Shown here: piece by piece, positions 49,918 through 58,605 of the stretch
Numbering within the stretch: position 1 is the stretch's first letter
Layout: each line of letters begins with the position of its first letter
NCBI GenBank assembly: GCA_009843635.1
Contig: VYDB01000088.1
Location: forward strand, 1-64,000
Origin: Gammaproteobacteria bacterium
Lineage (GTDB): Bacteria; Pseudomonadota; Gammaproteobacteria; Pseudomonadales; Azotimanducaceae
Direction of reading: 5' to 3'
Length of the DNA: 64,000 nucleotides
Notes under the pieces: generated by a model
Databases searched by the model: none
The model's input: only the letters and a program-made list of their open reading frames with translations
Told to the model about the DNA's origin: nothing
Position numbers and translations under genes: made by a program

Positions 49918-50220
49918 ATGATCGTCGTCAATGCCCGGATCGAGGCCACGCCGGAAACGGTGGCCGCGCTCAAGGACGCCATACTGGCCATGCAAAGCGC
50001 CACCCTGGAGGAGCAAGGTTGCGAGGACTACACGTTCAGCGTGGAACTCGCCAATCCCGGGGCCATCCGCATCACCGAGCGCTGGACCACCCAGGCGGCC
50101 TTGCAGGCGCACTTCGCCACCCCCCACATGGCCACCTTCCAAGCCGCCATGCAGGCCCATCCGCCAAGGGAGGTGAGCGCCCACTTTTATGAGGCGACCG
50201 AAATCGATATGGGACTGTGA
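49918..50220 (+). CDS. Antibiotic-biosynthesis-monooxygenase-fold protein (YgiN-like)
   Basis: Small ferredoxin-like ABM-domain protein of 100 residues: MIVVNARIEATPETVAALKDA, then LEEQGCEDYTFSVELANPGAIRITERWTTQAALQAHF and HMATFQAAM, the usual strand-helix pattern. Relatives such as YgiN oxidise quinols or act on small aromatics without cofactor. AAGGGAG precedes ATG 49918. Its stop touches the start of the glutathione S-transferase gene (TGATG), so the two form an operon, perhaps for quinone or electrophile detoxification. Confidence 0.9.
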   Translation: MIVVNARIEATPETVAALKDAILAMQSATLEEQGCEDYTFSVELANPGAIRITERWTTQAALQAHFATPHMATFQAAMQAHPPREVSAHFYEATEIDMGL

Positions 50221-50855
50221 TGCAAATCTGGGGCGGCGCCACCACCCGCACGCTACGCGCGCACTGGATGGCCCACGAGTTGGCGTTGGACTACCAACCC
50301 AAGCTCATCGGCCCGCGCAGCGGCGAGACCCAGCGCGCCGAGTTCCGGGCGCTAAACGTCAAGGAAAAGGTGCCGGTGCTGGTCGATGACGGCTTCGTGC
50401 TGACCGAGAGCGCCGCCATCGTCACCTACCTGGCCGACACCTATGGCGCCGAAACCGGCCTGGTTCCATCGCCTCCCACCCAGTTACGGGCGCAGTACAA
50501 CGAGTGGCTGTCCTACGTGCAGATGGAGCTGGACGCCCACACGCTTTACGTCCTGCGCAAGCACATCGATCTCGCCCATCTCTACGGCGAGGCGCCAACC
50601 GCCGTGGAGGCCGCCATCGAGGGGTTCAAGAAGCAGCTCGCCTTCGCCGACCACCGCCTGCAGGCACATGCGCACTTGGTCGGCGATGGCTTCACCGGCG
50701 CCGACATCATGCTCACAAGCTGCCTCACTTGGGGACAAGCCTGCGGCATTGAACTGCCGCCGAGCCTGGAGGAGTACGCCCGCCGCATGACCAGCCGCGC
50801 CGCCTATCAGTCGGCAGCGAAACTCAACTTCTCGATCACGCCGGATGGCAGCTAG
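50220..50855 (+). CDS. Glutathione S-transferase
   Basis: Cytosolic GST of 211 residues. The N-terminal thioredoxin-like domain (1-85) has the G-site region KEKVPVLVDDGFVLTESAAIVTYLADTY, including the cis-Pro in VPVL and the Glu-Ser pair that binds glutathione. The C-terminal helical domain ends with the N-capping motif GDGFTGADIMLTSCL. Catalytic Ser/Cys/Tyr of the N-terminus is not obvious (WGGATTRTLR, so probably a Thr/Ser type). ATG 50220 overlaps the upstream stop by one base; GTG 50217 is an alternative. Detoxification role inferred. Confidence 0.93.
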   Translation: MQIWGGATTRTLRAHWMAHELALDYQPKLIGPRSGETQRAEFRALNVKEKVPVLVDDGFVLTESAAIVTYLADTYGAETGLVPSPPTQLRAQYNEWLSYVQMELDAHTLYVLRKHIDLAHLYGEAPTAVEAAIEGFKKQLAFADHRLQAHAHLVGDGFTGADIMLTSCLTWGQACGIELPPSLEEYARRMTSRAAYQSAAKLNFSITPDGS

Positions 50856-51937
50856 CCCATCAGCCAGTCGATGATCCGGTCGTTCTCGTCGTTCGGGTAG
50901 GTGTGGGAGAGGTCAGCGATCTCCCGGTATTCGACCTGAGCGCCTCCCGCCACTAAGGCGTCGTGCGCAGCTTGCGCCACCTCGACTGGAAACATCCAGT
51001 CGAGCGCGCCGTGGATCAGGTAGATGGGTAGGCCCTTGAGGCGTTCGCCGCTGACCGCTTCGAGCAGCAGCGGGTGAAAGGAGGCCGAGCAAGGCGCCAG
51101 ATGGGAGAAGGGCGTATCGTCGCGCAATCCTGCGAGATAGGTGAAGGTGCCGCCGTCGGACATGCCGGTGAGCAGCACCCGGCCATCATCGATGGGCCAT
51201 TGGGATTTGACGTGGGCGACGATGGCGGCCAGGTTTTCGCAATCGGGCTCCGGGTTCATCAGCCCCCAAGTGCGATCGACGGAGGTCGGGGCGGCGAGCA
51301 CCGCGCCCCGGGTGCGGGCATCACGCAGCCAAGACCACAGGAAGGTGCGGCCATGACCGCTGCCGCCGTGCAGGGCAACGATCAGCGGGCGGGTTTCGCC
51401 ATCGTGGTATTCCGGCACGTAGAGGGAGAACCCGCCTCGCTCGGCGATCTGGTTGCTGGCGTGCATGATGCCGACTTTGTCTCGCGATGCATCTGCCGCC
51501 GCCATCTTGGCCGCTAGCGCCTCATCGTCGCGCCGGTCCGCGTGGGTGAAGAAGCGGCTCACCGGCGGTAGCATCAGGGTTACCGGATAGAGGGCTTCCA
51601 GCGCCCGGGTAAGATTGCCGAGTGCTCGGTAGGCACCCAACGCCGGTTGCGGCGACTGTGCCGCCAGCTTCAGGGCATCGAATGCCAACAGCGCATGGCC
51701 TGCGGCATCAACGCAATGGGCCGCGAAGCGCTCAAGGCGGTCTGGCCACTGCACCGCCTTGAACGCCTCGCGCCCCTCTGCCAAAGGCTCGCGCCAGCGC
51801 TGCACTTCCGCCGCCAAGTCGGGAATGTTCGGCGGGTGCAGCCGCCGCCCCACGTAGGCCAGTGCGTCCAAGGCCGTCAGCAGCGCCGGCACCAGCGCCG
51901 TGGTGGCGTCGGTCAGGGCATCTGTGTCATTGCTCAT
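50852..51937 (-). CDS. Alpha/beta-hydrolase (phospholipase/carboxylesterase-like) with helical N-terminal domain
   Basis: Two-part protein of 361 residues. The first 160 residues are helical and not recognised (APRS-rich, AFDALKLAAQSPQPALGAYRALGNLTRALEALYP). The second half is an esterase: RPLIVALHGGSGHGRTFLW (oxyanion region), LLTGMSDGGTFTYLAGLR with nucleophile Ser in GMSDGG, DWMFPVEVAQAAHDAL with the acid, and the His in DLSHTYPNDEN. No signal peptide, so cytoplasmic. It follows ssb after 46 bp and converges with the GST gene. Substrate unknown. Confidence 0.85.
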   Translation of the reverse strand: MSNDTDALTDATTALVPALLTALDALAYVGRRLHPPNIPDLAAEVQRWREPLAEGREAFKAVQWPDRLERFAAHCVDAAGHALLAFDALKLAAQSPQPALGAYRALGNLTRALEALYPVTLMLPPVSRFFTHADRRDDEALAAKMAAADASRDKVGIMHASNQIAERGGFSLYVPEYHDGETRPLIVALHGGSGHGRTFLWSWLRDARTRGAVLAAPTSVDRTWGLMNPEPDCENLAAIVAHVKSQWPIDDGRVLLTGMSDGGTFTYLAGLRDDTPFSHLAPCSASFHPLLLEAVSGERLKGLPIYLIHGALDWMFPVEVAQAAHDALVAGGAQVEYREIADLSHTYPNDENDRIIDWLMG

Positions 51938-51944
51938 CAAGCGT

Positions 51945-51986
51945 TAGGGTCGTGTCTAGCGTCACATGACACTTAACGCGACCCTA
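51945..51986 (-). other. Inverted repeat between ssb and the hydrolase gene
   Basis: TAGGGTCG (51945-51952) pairs with CGACCCTA (51979-51986), and inside it TGTC (51953-51956) pairs with GACA (51968-51971). The right arm includes the ssb stop codon. No T-tract follows in the ssb direction, so it is more likely an mRNA end-protecting or attenuating hairpin than an intrinsic terminator. Confidence 0.4.
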
Positions 51987-52472
51987 GAACGGGATGTCGT
52001 CTTCCAGATCGTCCTCGGCACCGTCCACCACGGTGGGCTCGTTGCGGCGGCTGGGCAAAGGGCCGGGGCCACCGGCGTCCCGCCCGCCAGATTGATAGCT
52101 GTCCTGGCCGCCAGCGCGGTAGCCGTCCTGGCCGCCGCCGCGGCTGTCGAGCATCTGCATTTCCCGGGCGATGATCTCGGTGCGGTAGTGGGTCTGCCCA
52201 TCCTTCTCCCAACTGGAGGTGCTTAGGCGGCCCTCAATGTACACCTTGGAGCCCTTGCGCAGGTACTCCCCGGCAATTTCCGCCAAGCGGGCGAAGCAGA
52301 CGACGTTGTGCCACTCCGTGCGCTCCTGCCGCTCGTTGGTCTGGCGATCGTTCCAGCTTTCAGAAGTGGCCACGCTGAAATTGGCGACCGGGGACCCTGA
52401 CTGGGTGTAGCGGGTCTCCGGATCCCGGCCCAGGTTGCCGATGAGAATGACCTTGTTGATTCCACGCGCCAT
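51984..52472 (-). CDS. ssb: Single-stranded DNA-binding protein
   Basis: Essential ssDNA-binding tetramer for replication and repair. The 162-residue protein has the OB fold ([71 protein letters not shown]), a flexible Gly/Gln/Asp-rich linker (about 112-150), and the acidic protein-docking tail [10 protein letters not shown]. All family features intact. In many gammaproteobacteria it neighbours uvrA and an MFS gene; here it is next to an unrelated secreted protease. Confidence 0.97.
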   Translation of the reverse strand: MARGINKVILIGNLGRDPETRYTQSGSPVANFSVATSESWNDRQTNERQERTEWHNVVCFARLAEIAGEYLRKGSKVYIEGRLSTSSWEKDGQTHYRTEIIAREMQMLDSRGGGQDGYRAGGQDSYQSGGRDAGGPGPLPSRRNEPTVVDGAEDDLEDDIPF

Positions 52473-52571
52473 GAGAGTCTCTTTCGTCCTTTTGTCAGTG
52501 ATCCATTCAGGTTCAAGTCAGGTTTGGGAGTCTATATTATTGATGGGGCGAAACCTACGGCGGATCTCTGC

Positions 52572-55121
52572 ATGAGCTGTAAGACATTGACACGCCAGGC
52601 GGGTGATGGCCTACAACCAAAGCGGCGATTTCCGCAATCGCTGTGGCGCCTGTTGGCTGTCCTGGCGCTGCTGCCGGGCAATGCTGCCGGCGCGGAGCGG
52701 GGGTTCGCCGACGAGGCCATCGACCTCTCCGCCCAAGCCGCGGGCCTGGCACCAGCGGCATGGGCGTTGCAGCAGGACTACTCCGGCGCGGACCTGCTGG
52801 ACATTCGCGCCCCCGCCCTGTCGGCGGAGGAGCGAACGGCCATCGGCAGGCCGCGGCGCGGACCGGCGCTAGTCGGTGCGGGGCAAGCGGTTCCAGACGC
52901 CCATCAAGGCGAACTCAGCGCCCGGCTGGAATGGAACGCCGCACCCGGCGGTGGCCTGGTCGCCGCGTTCCAGGTCAGCGCCCCGGAAGCCGAGGCCCTG
53001 CGCATCGGCCTCAAGGGAAACCTGCCCGAGGGCGGGGCCGTGCGTTTCTTCAGCCCGGCGGATGCCAGCCAGCGCTTTGAACCCTACCGCCGAACCGACT
53101 TTCTCCCGTCCGAGGCCCAAGACCGTGTCAAGGCCAAGGTCGCCACCAGCGCACCGCATGCTAACGATGCCGGGCGCCTGATCTGGTCGCCCAGCGTGTC
53201 AGGCAGCGCCTTGGGCGTGGAGGTCACCGTGCCCAGCGCCGAAGCGCTTGCCAAATTGTCCTTGGAGGTGGCGCGCATCTCCAATCTCCAATCCACGGGT
53301 TCGCAGCCTGCGCAGTCCACGGGCGACGGCAACGTTTGCCAAGCCGTTGATGTCGCCTGCGCCACTACGCCAAGCTGCTCAAGGACGGCCACGGTGCGCA
53401 TTCTCTTCACCGAATCCGATGGCAGTTCCTACGCCTGCACGGCGACCACCATCAACGACCATCGGGACACCCAAGCCCGGCTGGCCAACAGCCACCTCCT
53501 CACCGCCCATCACTGCATAGCCACCCAAGCGGCAGCGGAGACCCTGGAAGCCTCGTGGCATTACCAATCGGCGAGTTGCGGCAGCACCGAGCGAAGCGAC
53601 CGATACGCAACCTACCAAGGCGGGGCGGACCTAGTCGTCAGCCACGCCGCTTCCGACCACAGCCTGCTGCGCCTGCGCAAACCCCTGCCAAACACCGCGA
53701 TCTGCTGGAAGAGGTGGTCCGTCGAAGGCGACCGCATCGGCGAGACCGTTGAGTCCGTGCACCACCCAGGCGGCGGGCGCAAGGAGTGGGCCCAAGGGGA
53801 GTTGAAGCGGACAATCACAGCCATTCTGACCGACGCGGACAATCAACATGTTGACGCCTTTGACGTTGACATCATGCAGGGGGAGCTAGTCGGCGGCAGC
53901 AGCGGCGCCGGCCTGTTCGCCAACAGCTCGGACAATCGCCTGATCGGCGTGCTCTCCGGCGGTCCCGAAGACAACTGCGCGGTGAACTACTTCGGGCGCT
54001 TCGACCGTTTCTTCCCCTATGCCCAGCCCTACTTGCAACCCGATGCGGGCGCTACCACCGGCGACGACCACAGCGGCTCGATCAGCGATGCCACCTTGGT
54101 GCCACTCGGCTCCGCCACGGCCGGCACCTTGACGGCTGGGGACGTGGACATTTTCACCTTTGAAGTCTTGGAAGCCGGCACCGTCACCTTGCAGACCGAA
54201 GGCAGCACCGACACCTACGGGACGCTGCTGCGGGCTGACGGTTCAACTGTCTTCAGCAACGATGACCGCGGGGAAGGCAGCAACTTCCGCATTGTCAAAA
54301 CGGTTGCACCCGGCACTTACTTCATTGAGGTGAAGGGCTTCAATGATCGGGCCACCGGCCCTTACACCCTGCTGGTTGACTTCACCCCGGACACCCAGGT
54401 CGTCCATGCCGTGCCGCTCTTCCTCGCCGCAGGTGATGCCCGCCGCGAGAGCTTCCTGCGCATCGTCAACCGATCACCGAGCAGCGGCATTGTTCGCATC
54501 AGCGCCATAGACGATGGCGGCAAGACCTACGGACCAATCCGGGTGGCCTTGGAGAGCCGCCAATCGATGCACCTGAACTCCACGGACCTTGAGCAAGGCA
54601 ACGACGACAAGCCGATTTCCGGCGGGGTCGGGGACGGCAACGGCGACTGGCGTTTGTCGCTCAGCACCTCCCTGGACATCAGGCCCCAAGCCTACGTGCG
54701 CACCGCCGATGGTTTCGTGACCAGCCTGCACGACCTCGTGGGCAGTCCCGGCAAGGCCCACGACGTCATCTTCTTCAATCCGGCGAGCAACTTCCGCCAA
54801 CGCAGCCTGCTGCGTCTCATCAATCCCCATGACTACGGCGTCGACGTGCTCATCGATGGGCGCGACGACCAAGGCAAGGCGTCGCCGAAGGGCTTGGCGC
54901 GCGTACGCCTGTCGCCTTGGGCGACCGTCACGCTGACCGCCGAGCAACTGGAATTCGGCGATTCCAACGCCGGGCTGACCGGCAGCTTTGGCGATGGCAT
55001 GGGCAAGTGGCAGCTCTTCATCACGTCCGACGCCGCGATTCAGGTGATGAGCCTGCTGGAAGGCCCGGCGGGACAGCTTTCCAACCTGTCAACAATCAAC
55101 GACTTGACCGAAAGGGACTGA
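52572..55121 (+). CDS. Secreted trypsin-like serine protease with PPC domain and two C-terminal repeats
   Basis: Large exported protease of 849 residues. Signal peptide at about 18-41 (RRFPQSLWRLLAVLALLPG..AAGA). After a 200-residue N-terminal domain comes a chymotrypsin-fold protease with His314 in LLTAHHC, Asp362 in ASDHSLLRL and Ser444 in GGSSGAGLF, and several cysteines. Residues about 505-603 form a pre-peptidase C-terminal (PPC) domain (GTYFIEVKGF). Then two copies of a roughly 110-residue beta module follow (about 614-725, SFLRIVNRS, and 733-845, SLLRLINPH). ATG 52572 is chosen over TTG 52524. Likely a nutrient- or host-degrading enzyme; the tail modules may anchor or bind. Confidence 0.9.
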   Translation: MSCKTLTRQAGDGLQPKRRFPQSLWRLLAVLALLPGNAAGAERGFADEAIDLSAQAAGLAPAAWALQQDYSGADLLDIRAPALSAEERTAIGRPRRGPALVGAGQAVPDAHQGELSARLEWNAAPGGGLVAAFQVSAPEAEALRIGLKGNLPEGGAVRFFSPADASQRFEPYRRTDFLPSEAQDRVKAKVATSAPHANDAGRLIWSPSVSGSALGVEVTVPSAEALAKLSLEVARISNLQSTGSQPAQSTGDGNVCQAVDVACATTPSCSRTATVRILFTESDGSSYACTATTINDHRDTQARLANSHLLTAHHCIATQAAAETLEASWHYQSASCGSTERSDRYATYQGGADLVVSHAASDHSLLRLRKPLPNTAICWKRWSVEGDRIGETVESVHHPGGGRKEWAQGELKRTITAILTDADNQHVDAFDVDIMQGELVGGSSGAGLFANSSDNRLIGVLSGGPEDNCAVNYFGRFDRFFPYAQPYLQPDAGATTGDDHSGSISDATLVPLGSATAGTLTAGDVDIFTFEVLEAGTVTLQTEGSTDTYGTLLRADGSTVFSNDDRGEGSNFRIVKTVAPGTYFIEVKGFNDRATGPYTLLVDFTPDTQVVHAVPLFLAAGDARRESFLRIVNRSPSSGIVRISAIDDGGKTYGPIRVALESRQSMHLNSTDLEQGNDDKPISGGVGDGNGDWRLSLSTSLDIRPQAYVRTADGFVTSLHDLVGSPGKAHDVIFFNPASNFRQRSLLRLINPHDYGVDVLIDGRDDQGKASPKGLARVRLSPWATVTLTAEQLEFGDSNAGLTGSFGDGMGKWQLFITSDAAIQVMSLLEGPAGQLSNLSTINDLTERD

Positions 55122-56175
55122 GTCCGCCAAAGCGGCCTATGGCATCGGCCAGAATGTCCACGGTGGGCAAGGACTGAAATCCGGCCAGCCGGTCGGTCCA
55201 GCGACCGCGCTCGGCCAGTAGGTCTTGGACCGCCTCGGTCAGCCGACGGGCATCCAATTCCTCTTCAAAGAGCACCAAGCTGTAGCCCGCCCGCTCCGCG
55301 TAGGCGGCATTCTCGAGCTGGTCGCCGCGGCTGGCTGTCTTCGCCAGGGGGACCAGCAGGTTGGGCTTGCCTAGGGCGAGCAGTTCAAACAGGGCGTTGG
55401 CCCCCGCTCGGGAAACCACCGCATCGGCCGCTGCCAGCAAGTCGCCCCAGCCCTCGGCCACAAACTCGAACGCCCGGTAGCCGGGCAAGTCCAGGGACTT
55501 CGCCTTGCCTGGACCGCAGACGTGCACCAAGTGACACTGCTGCACGAGTTGCGGGGCAGCTTGGCGAACCACGGCGTTCAAGGACTCAGCGCCCAAACTG
55601 CCGCCGGTCACCAGCACCAGCGGAACGTCCGCCGATGCGCCGGCCCGCTCGCGTCCTAAGGCCGGGTCGCCGTTCAGCAGTTCCGGACGCACCGGCGAGC
55701 CGCAATGGATCAGCTCCCCGCGCAGCCAGCGCGGGCGTTCAATTGGAAAACTGGTGCCCAGGACGCTGAGGAAGGGCATGGCCAGACGATTGGCGAGGCC
55801 CGGCGAAAAATCCGATTCATGGGCGACGACGGGTATGCGCCGCAGCCAACCGGCCAGCACCACGGGAAAGCTCACGAAACCGCCCTTGGAAAAGATGACT
55901 TGCGGCCGCAACCGGCCGAGCAGCCGGAGGCTTTGCCACAGGCCGCGCAGAACCGAGAACGCATCGGTGGCATTGCGCCAGGAAAAGTAGCGCCGCAGCT
56001 TGCCCGAGGCGATGCCGTAATAGGCCACGTCCTCGCCTGCCAAGTAGTCGGCCTCGGCGCCGCTCGCTTGGCCAATGTAGGCGATCTCAGCACCCCGAGC
56101 CCGCAAGGCGCGCATCACTGGCACAGCGGGGAGAACGTGGCCAGCGGAGCCACCGCCGGTGAAGACGGCCTTCAT
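55096..56175 (-). CDS. MurG-like GT28 glycosyltransferase
   Basis: Peripheral-membrane glycosyltransferase of 359 residues, related to MurG (GlcNAc transfer to lipid I). It keeps the family blocks MKAVFTGGGSAGHVLPAVPV, IFSKGGFVSFPVVLAG, HESDFSPGLANR (HEQNAVAGLTNR in MurG), VTGGSLGAESLN and VSRAGANALFELLALGKPNLLVPL. The true murG is expected in the division/cell-wall cluster, which is not here, so this is probably a paralogue, perhaps for another lipid-linked or envelope glycan. It is the last of four chained genes: its ATG overlaps the hda stop by one base. Its 3-prime end overlaps that of the protease by 26 bp. Confidence 0.85.
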   Translation of the reverse strand: MKAVFTGGGSAGHVLPAVPVMRALRARGAEIAYIGQASGAEADYLAGEDVAYYGIASGKLRRYFSWRNATDAFSVLRGLWQSLRLLGRLRPQVIFSKGGFVSFPVVLAGWLRRIPVVAHESDFSPGLANRLAMPFLSVLGTSFPIERPRWLRGELIHCGSPVRPELLNGDPALGRERAGASADVPLVLVTGGSLGAESLNAVVRQAAPQLVQQCHLVHVCGPGKAKSLDLPGYRAFEFVAEGWGDLLAAADAVVSRAGANALFELLALGKPNLLVPLAKTASRGDQLENAAYAERAGYSLVLFEEELDARRLTEAVQDLLAERGRWTDRLAGFQSLPTVDILADAIGRFGGLSPFRSSR

Positions 56176-56855
56176 CACAGGTCGAGCACCTTCTTCAGCA
56201 AAGGCACGGTCAACCGACGTTGTTCGTTCCACGCCGCCCGGTCCAAGCGTTCAAAATCGTCCAGCAGACGGGACAGCGTGCGCTCCCGCCGAGCGAACCA
56301 AAAGTCCAGCACCGGCGGGGGCACTTCAAGCCCGCGCCGCCGCGCCCGATCAGCGAGCACCAACCCCTTGCCCGCGTCATCCAGTTCCCGGACTTCCCAA
56401 GACGAGGCCGCACGCAAGCGGGAGCCCAAGTCATCCAAGGCGAAGCCCAAGGCAGCAGCGGGCCGCTGCGCCACCACCAGCAGGCGATGGCCTCTCGCGA
56501 CCAGCCCTTGATAGAGACCCATCAGCGCTCGCTCCAATTCCAAGCGCCCCAGCCAATGCTGCAAGTCGTCAAGCGCCACCAGATCGTAGCCGGCAAGACC
56601 GTGCAACACTTCTGGGTCCTCCGGCGTCGAGGCCAACGGCACATAGGCCACTTTGGCACCGCGGCCGACCTGCCAGTGACAGGCCGCATGGGCCAGATGG
56701 GACTTGCCTGACGCCGGCGGCCCCCACAGCCAGAGCGCCGCAAAGCCATCGTCAGGCCGCACCAGCCGGTCAACCAGATCGCCGTTGCCGCCAACGACGT
56801 AGTTGGCGAAAGTGCGGCCCTCCTGGGCGGTGAAGGGCAGGAGTTGCTGATTCAC
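56175..56855 (-). CDS. hda: DnaA regulatory inactivator Hda
   Basis: AAA+ protein that, with the loaded sliding clamp, stimulates ATP hydrolysis by DnaA and so limits replication initiation. GTG 56855, touching the upstream stop (TAGTG), gives 226 residues (E. coli 233). The N-terminus carries a clamp-binding motif QQLLPF, comparable to QLSLPL in E. coli. AAA+ motifs: Walker A LWGPPASGKSHLAHA, Walker B DLVALDDLQHW, sensor region AQRPAAALGFALDDLGSRL. It ends KKVLDL without a DNA-binding domain, which separates it from DnaA. Operon context (DUF2066 and a pgsA-like gene, opposite purM) is the conserved one. Confidence 0.95.
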   Translation of the reverse strand: MNQQLLPFTAQEGRTFANYVVGGNGDLVDRLVRPDDGFAALWLWGPPASGKSHLAHAACHWQVGRGAKVAYVPLASTPEDPEVLHGLAGYDLVALDDLQHWLGRLELERALMGLYQGLVARGHRLLVVAQRPAAALGFALDDLGSRLRAASSWEVRELDDAGKGLVLADRARRRGLEVPPPVLDFWFARRERTLSRLLDDFERLDRAAWNEQRRLTVPLLKKVLDL

Positions 56856-57427
56856 TACAAAGCCGGATGCTTGTTGCGCCAAGCCTTCAGGCTCCAAGTG
56901 ACCACGTAGTCCACGCCCGAGGCCACGCTTAGGCCCGCCACCAAGTAGAAGCACCACGGGTCCATCGCCCTCAAGGCCAGTTCGCTGGGTACGCCGAAAC
57001 CGCACAATCCGAACAGCACTAGGAGCAGGACCAGTATCTGCACGGCTGTGTTGGCCTTGCTGATCAAGGTTGGCGACATCGAGATTTCGTGGAACCACAG
57101 CCGATAGACGCCCGCGCCCGCCAATATGACCGCGTCCCGGCCCACCACCACCGCGGCCAGCCACAACGGGATCACGCCTTGGACGGTCAGCGCCAGGAAC
57201 ACGGCCACCACCATCACCTTGTCGGCCAATGGGTCCACGAGGGCTCCGAACTCGGTGCCCCAGTTGAAGCGCCGCGCCAAGAGGCCGTCCACCGCATCCG
57301 AAGCCCCGGCGATGGCCATGAGCACCAGCGCTTCGGGGTAACGCGTCTGCCAAAGCAGCCAAACGATCGGCGCCACCAGCAGGATGCGCAGCAGGGTAAT
57401 GCCGTTGGGCAGTTGGGAGAGCTTCAC
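56855..57427 (-). CDS. CDP-alcohol phosphatidyltransferase family protein
   Basis: Integral inner-membrane enzyme of 190 residues that transfers a phosphatidyl group from CDP-diacylglycerol to an alcohol, or vice versa. The defining motif is complete: DAVDGLLARRFNWGTEFGALVDPLADK (read as D-G-x2-A-R-x8-G-x3-D-x3-D), after KLSQLPNGITLLRILLVAPI. Several hydrophobic helices follow. PgsA (phosphatidylglycerophosphate synthase) is the nearest common name, but this gene, sitting with hda, is often a second paralogue. GTG 57427 overlaps the DUF2066 stop by four bases. Confidence 0.88.
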   Translation of the reverse strand: MKLSQLPNGITLLRILLVAPIVWLLWQTRYPEALVLMAIAGASDAVDGLLARRFNWGTEFGALVDPLADKVMVVAVFLALTVQGVIPLWLAAVVVGRDAVILAGAGVYRLWFHEISMSPTLISKANTAVQILVLLLVLFGLCGFGVPSELALRAMDPWCFYLVAGLSVASGVDYVVTWSLKAWRNKHPAL

Positions 57428-58500
57428 GGCGTATCGACGGTCTGGCTGGCCAACGGGCGATCAAGGTCTGCGCCGCGCCAAGTCAAATGGTTGGCTGGCG
57501 CGCCCGGAGCCGGCCCGGCCAATCGGCCATCCGCTTCGAGGAGCGATAGAAGGCGGCCAGTTTCCGCTCGGGTGCTCACTTCGATGTCCAACCGGTCGTG
57601 GTCCAAGCCGACCACCACCACAGCCTTCAAGTACTCCAGGCCAGCGAGGTAGCGCAACAGCCCCCCATAGTGCAGCGGTGAAGCGATGCCCCCGACGACC
57701 AATGACCTCCGCTCGGTCGGACGCCATGGAATGGCGTCGTGGCTCGCCATGGCGCTGGCGAGGAAGCCGGCCCCGGCAGCACCCGCTTGGGATAAATCCA
57801 AGTTGTTGACTTGCAAGGTGAATTCGTCACTGCCCTGCCAATACGCGAACTCCCCTGACCAACTCCCGCCTGCGCCATGCGGCAGGCCTGCGCCGTGCCG
57901 CAGGCGGCCGATCAGTACCGCTGCGGCACCGTAACGGCGCGACGCTTCGGCGAGAACCAAACTGGATCGGCCCCAAACCACCGCTGCCTGCACCCGCAGT
58001 TGATCGCGCAGATCCATCAGCGGCAAGCGCGCCTCGAACCCCCGCCGACCGGCCTCGGCCACCAACGCCAAGGCCAAGGGATGGCCCCCGCGAACGATCT
58101 GCCGCACACCGTTAGCCTCCAAAGCCAACCAGGCGATGGCGGGCGGGCGGCGCAAGGGCCATAACGGCAGCTTGGCCTGGTCGATCAATTCCAGCAGGGC
58201 GGATGGCGTGAAGAACAGCTTGAGGCGATCATCGGCCACGAAGAGATAGCGGTCGTAGTAGCGCTCCGGTTGGCTTAGAGCTTCCAGCAGCACGGGCTCC
58301 GCCGGCAACGGCGCGGTGCCGCTGAGGCGAATCAATACCCGCTCGAGCCCCACCCGCGCCGCACTGCGCCGAGTGGCAGCGGACTGATCCGCCACCTCAA
58401 CTTCAGCCTCGTAGAAGCCGGGTGCGGTTGCAAGGGCAGCGCCGGCCGCCACGACCAAGCCAAACAGGGCAGCAACCGCCATAAGGAACTTAAACTGCAT
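57424..58500 (-). CDS. DUF2066-family exported protein
   Basis: Protein of unknown function (358 residues), typical partner of hda and purM in gammaproteobacteria. Signal peptide at residues 1-25 (MQFKFLMAVAALFGLVVAAG). The DUF2066 part begins FYEAEVEVADQSAATRRSAARVGLERVLIRLSG and includes YRYL-like segment RYYDRYLFV and PLWPLRRPPAIAWLALE. No catalytic motif stands out. ATG 58500 is used. It heads the four-gene chain DUF2066 - pgsA-like - hda - GT28 and faces purM across a 105-bp gap. Confidence 0.9.
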   Translation of the reverse strand: MQFKFLMAVAALFGLVVAAGAALATAPGFYEAEVEVADQSAATRRSAARVGLERVLIRLSGTAPLPAEPVLLEALSQPERYYDRYLFVADDRLKLFFTPSALLELIDQAKLPLWPLRRPPAIAWLALEANGVRQIVRGGHPLALALVAEAGRRGFEARLPLMDLRDQLRVQAAVVWGRSSLVLAEASRRYGAAAVLIGRLRHGAGLPHGAGGSWSGEFAYWQGSDEFTLQVNNLDLSQAGAAGAGFLASAMASHDAIPWRPTERRSLVVGGIASPLHYGGLLRYLAGLEYLKAVVVVGLDHDRLDIEVSTRAETGRLLSLLEADGRLAGPAPGAPANHLTWRGADLDRPLASQTVDTP

Positions 58501-58605
58501 GAAGGCGCATCTCTTTTCGCAGGGCACCGACCTTCGCAGGACACCGATCCGCGCAGGGCGTCGATTCTAACCGAAACTCCGGGGGAATCCGGGTAAACTG
58601 TCGTG

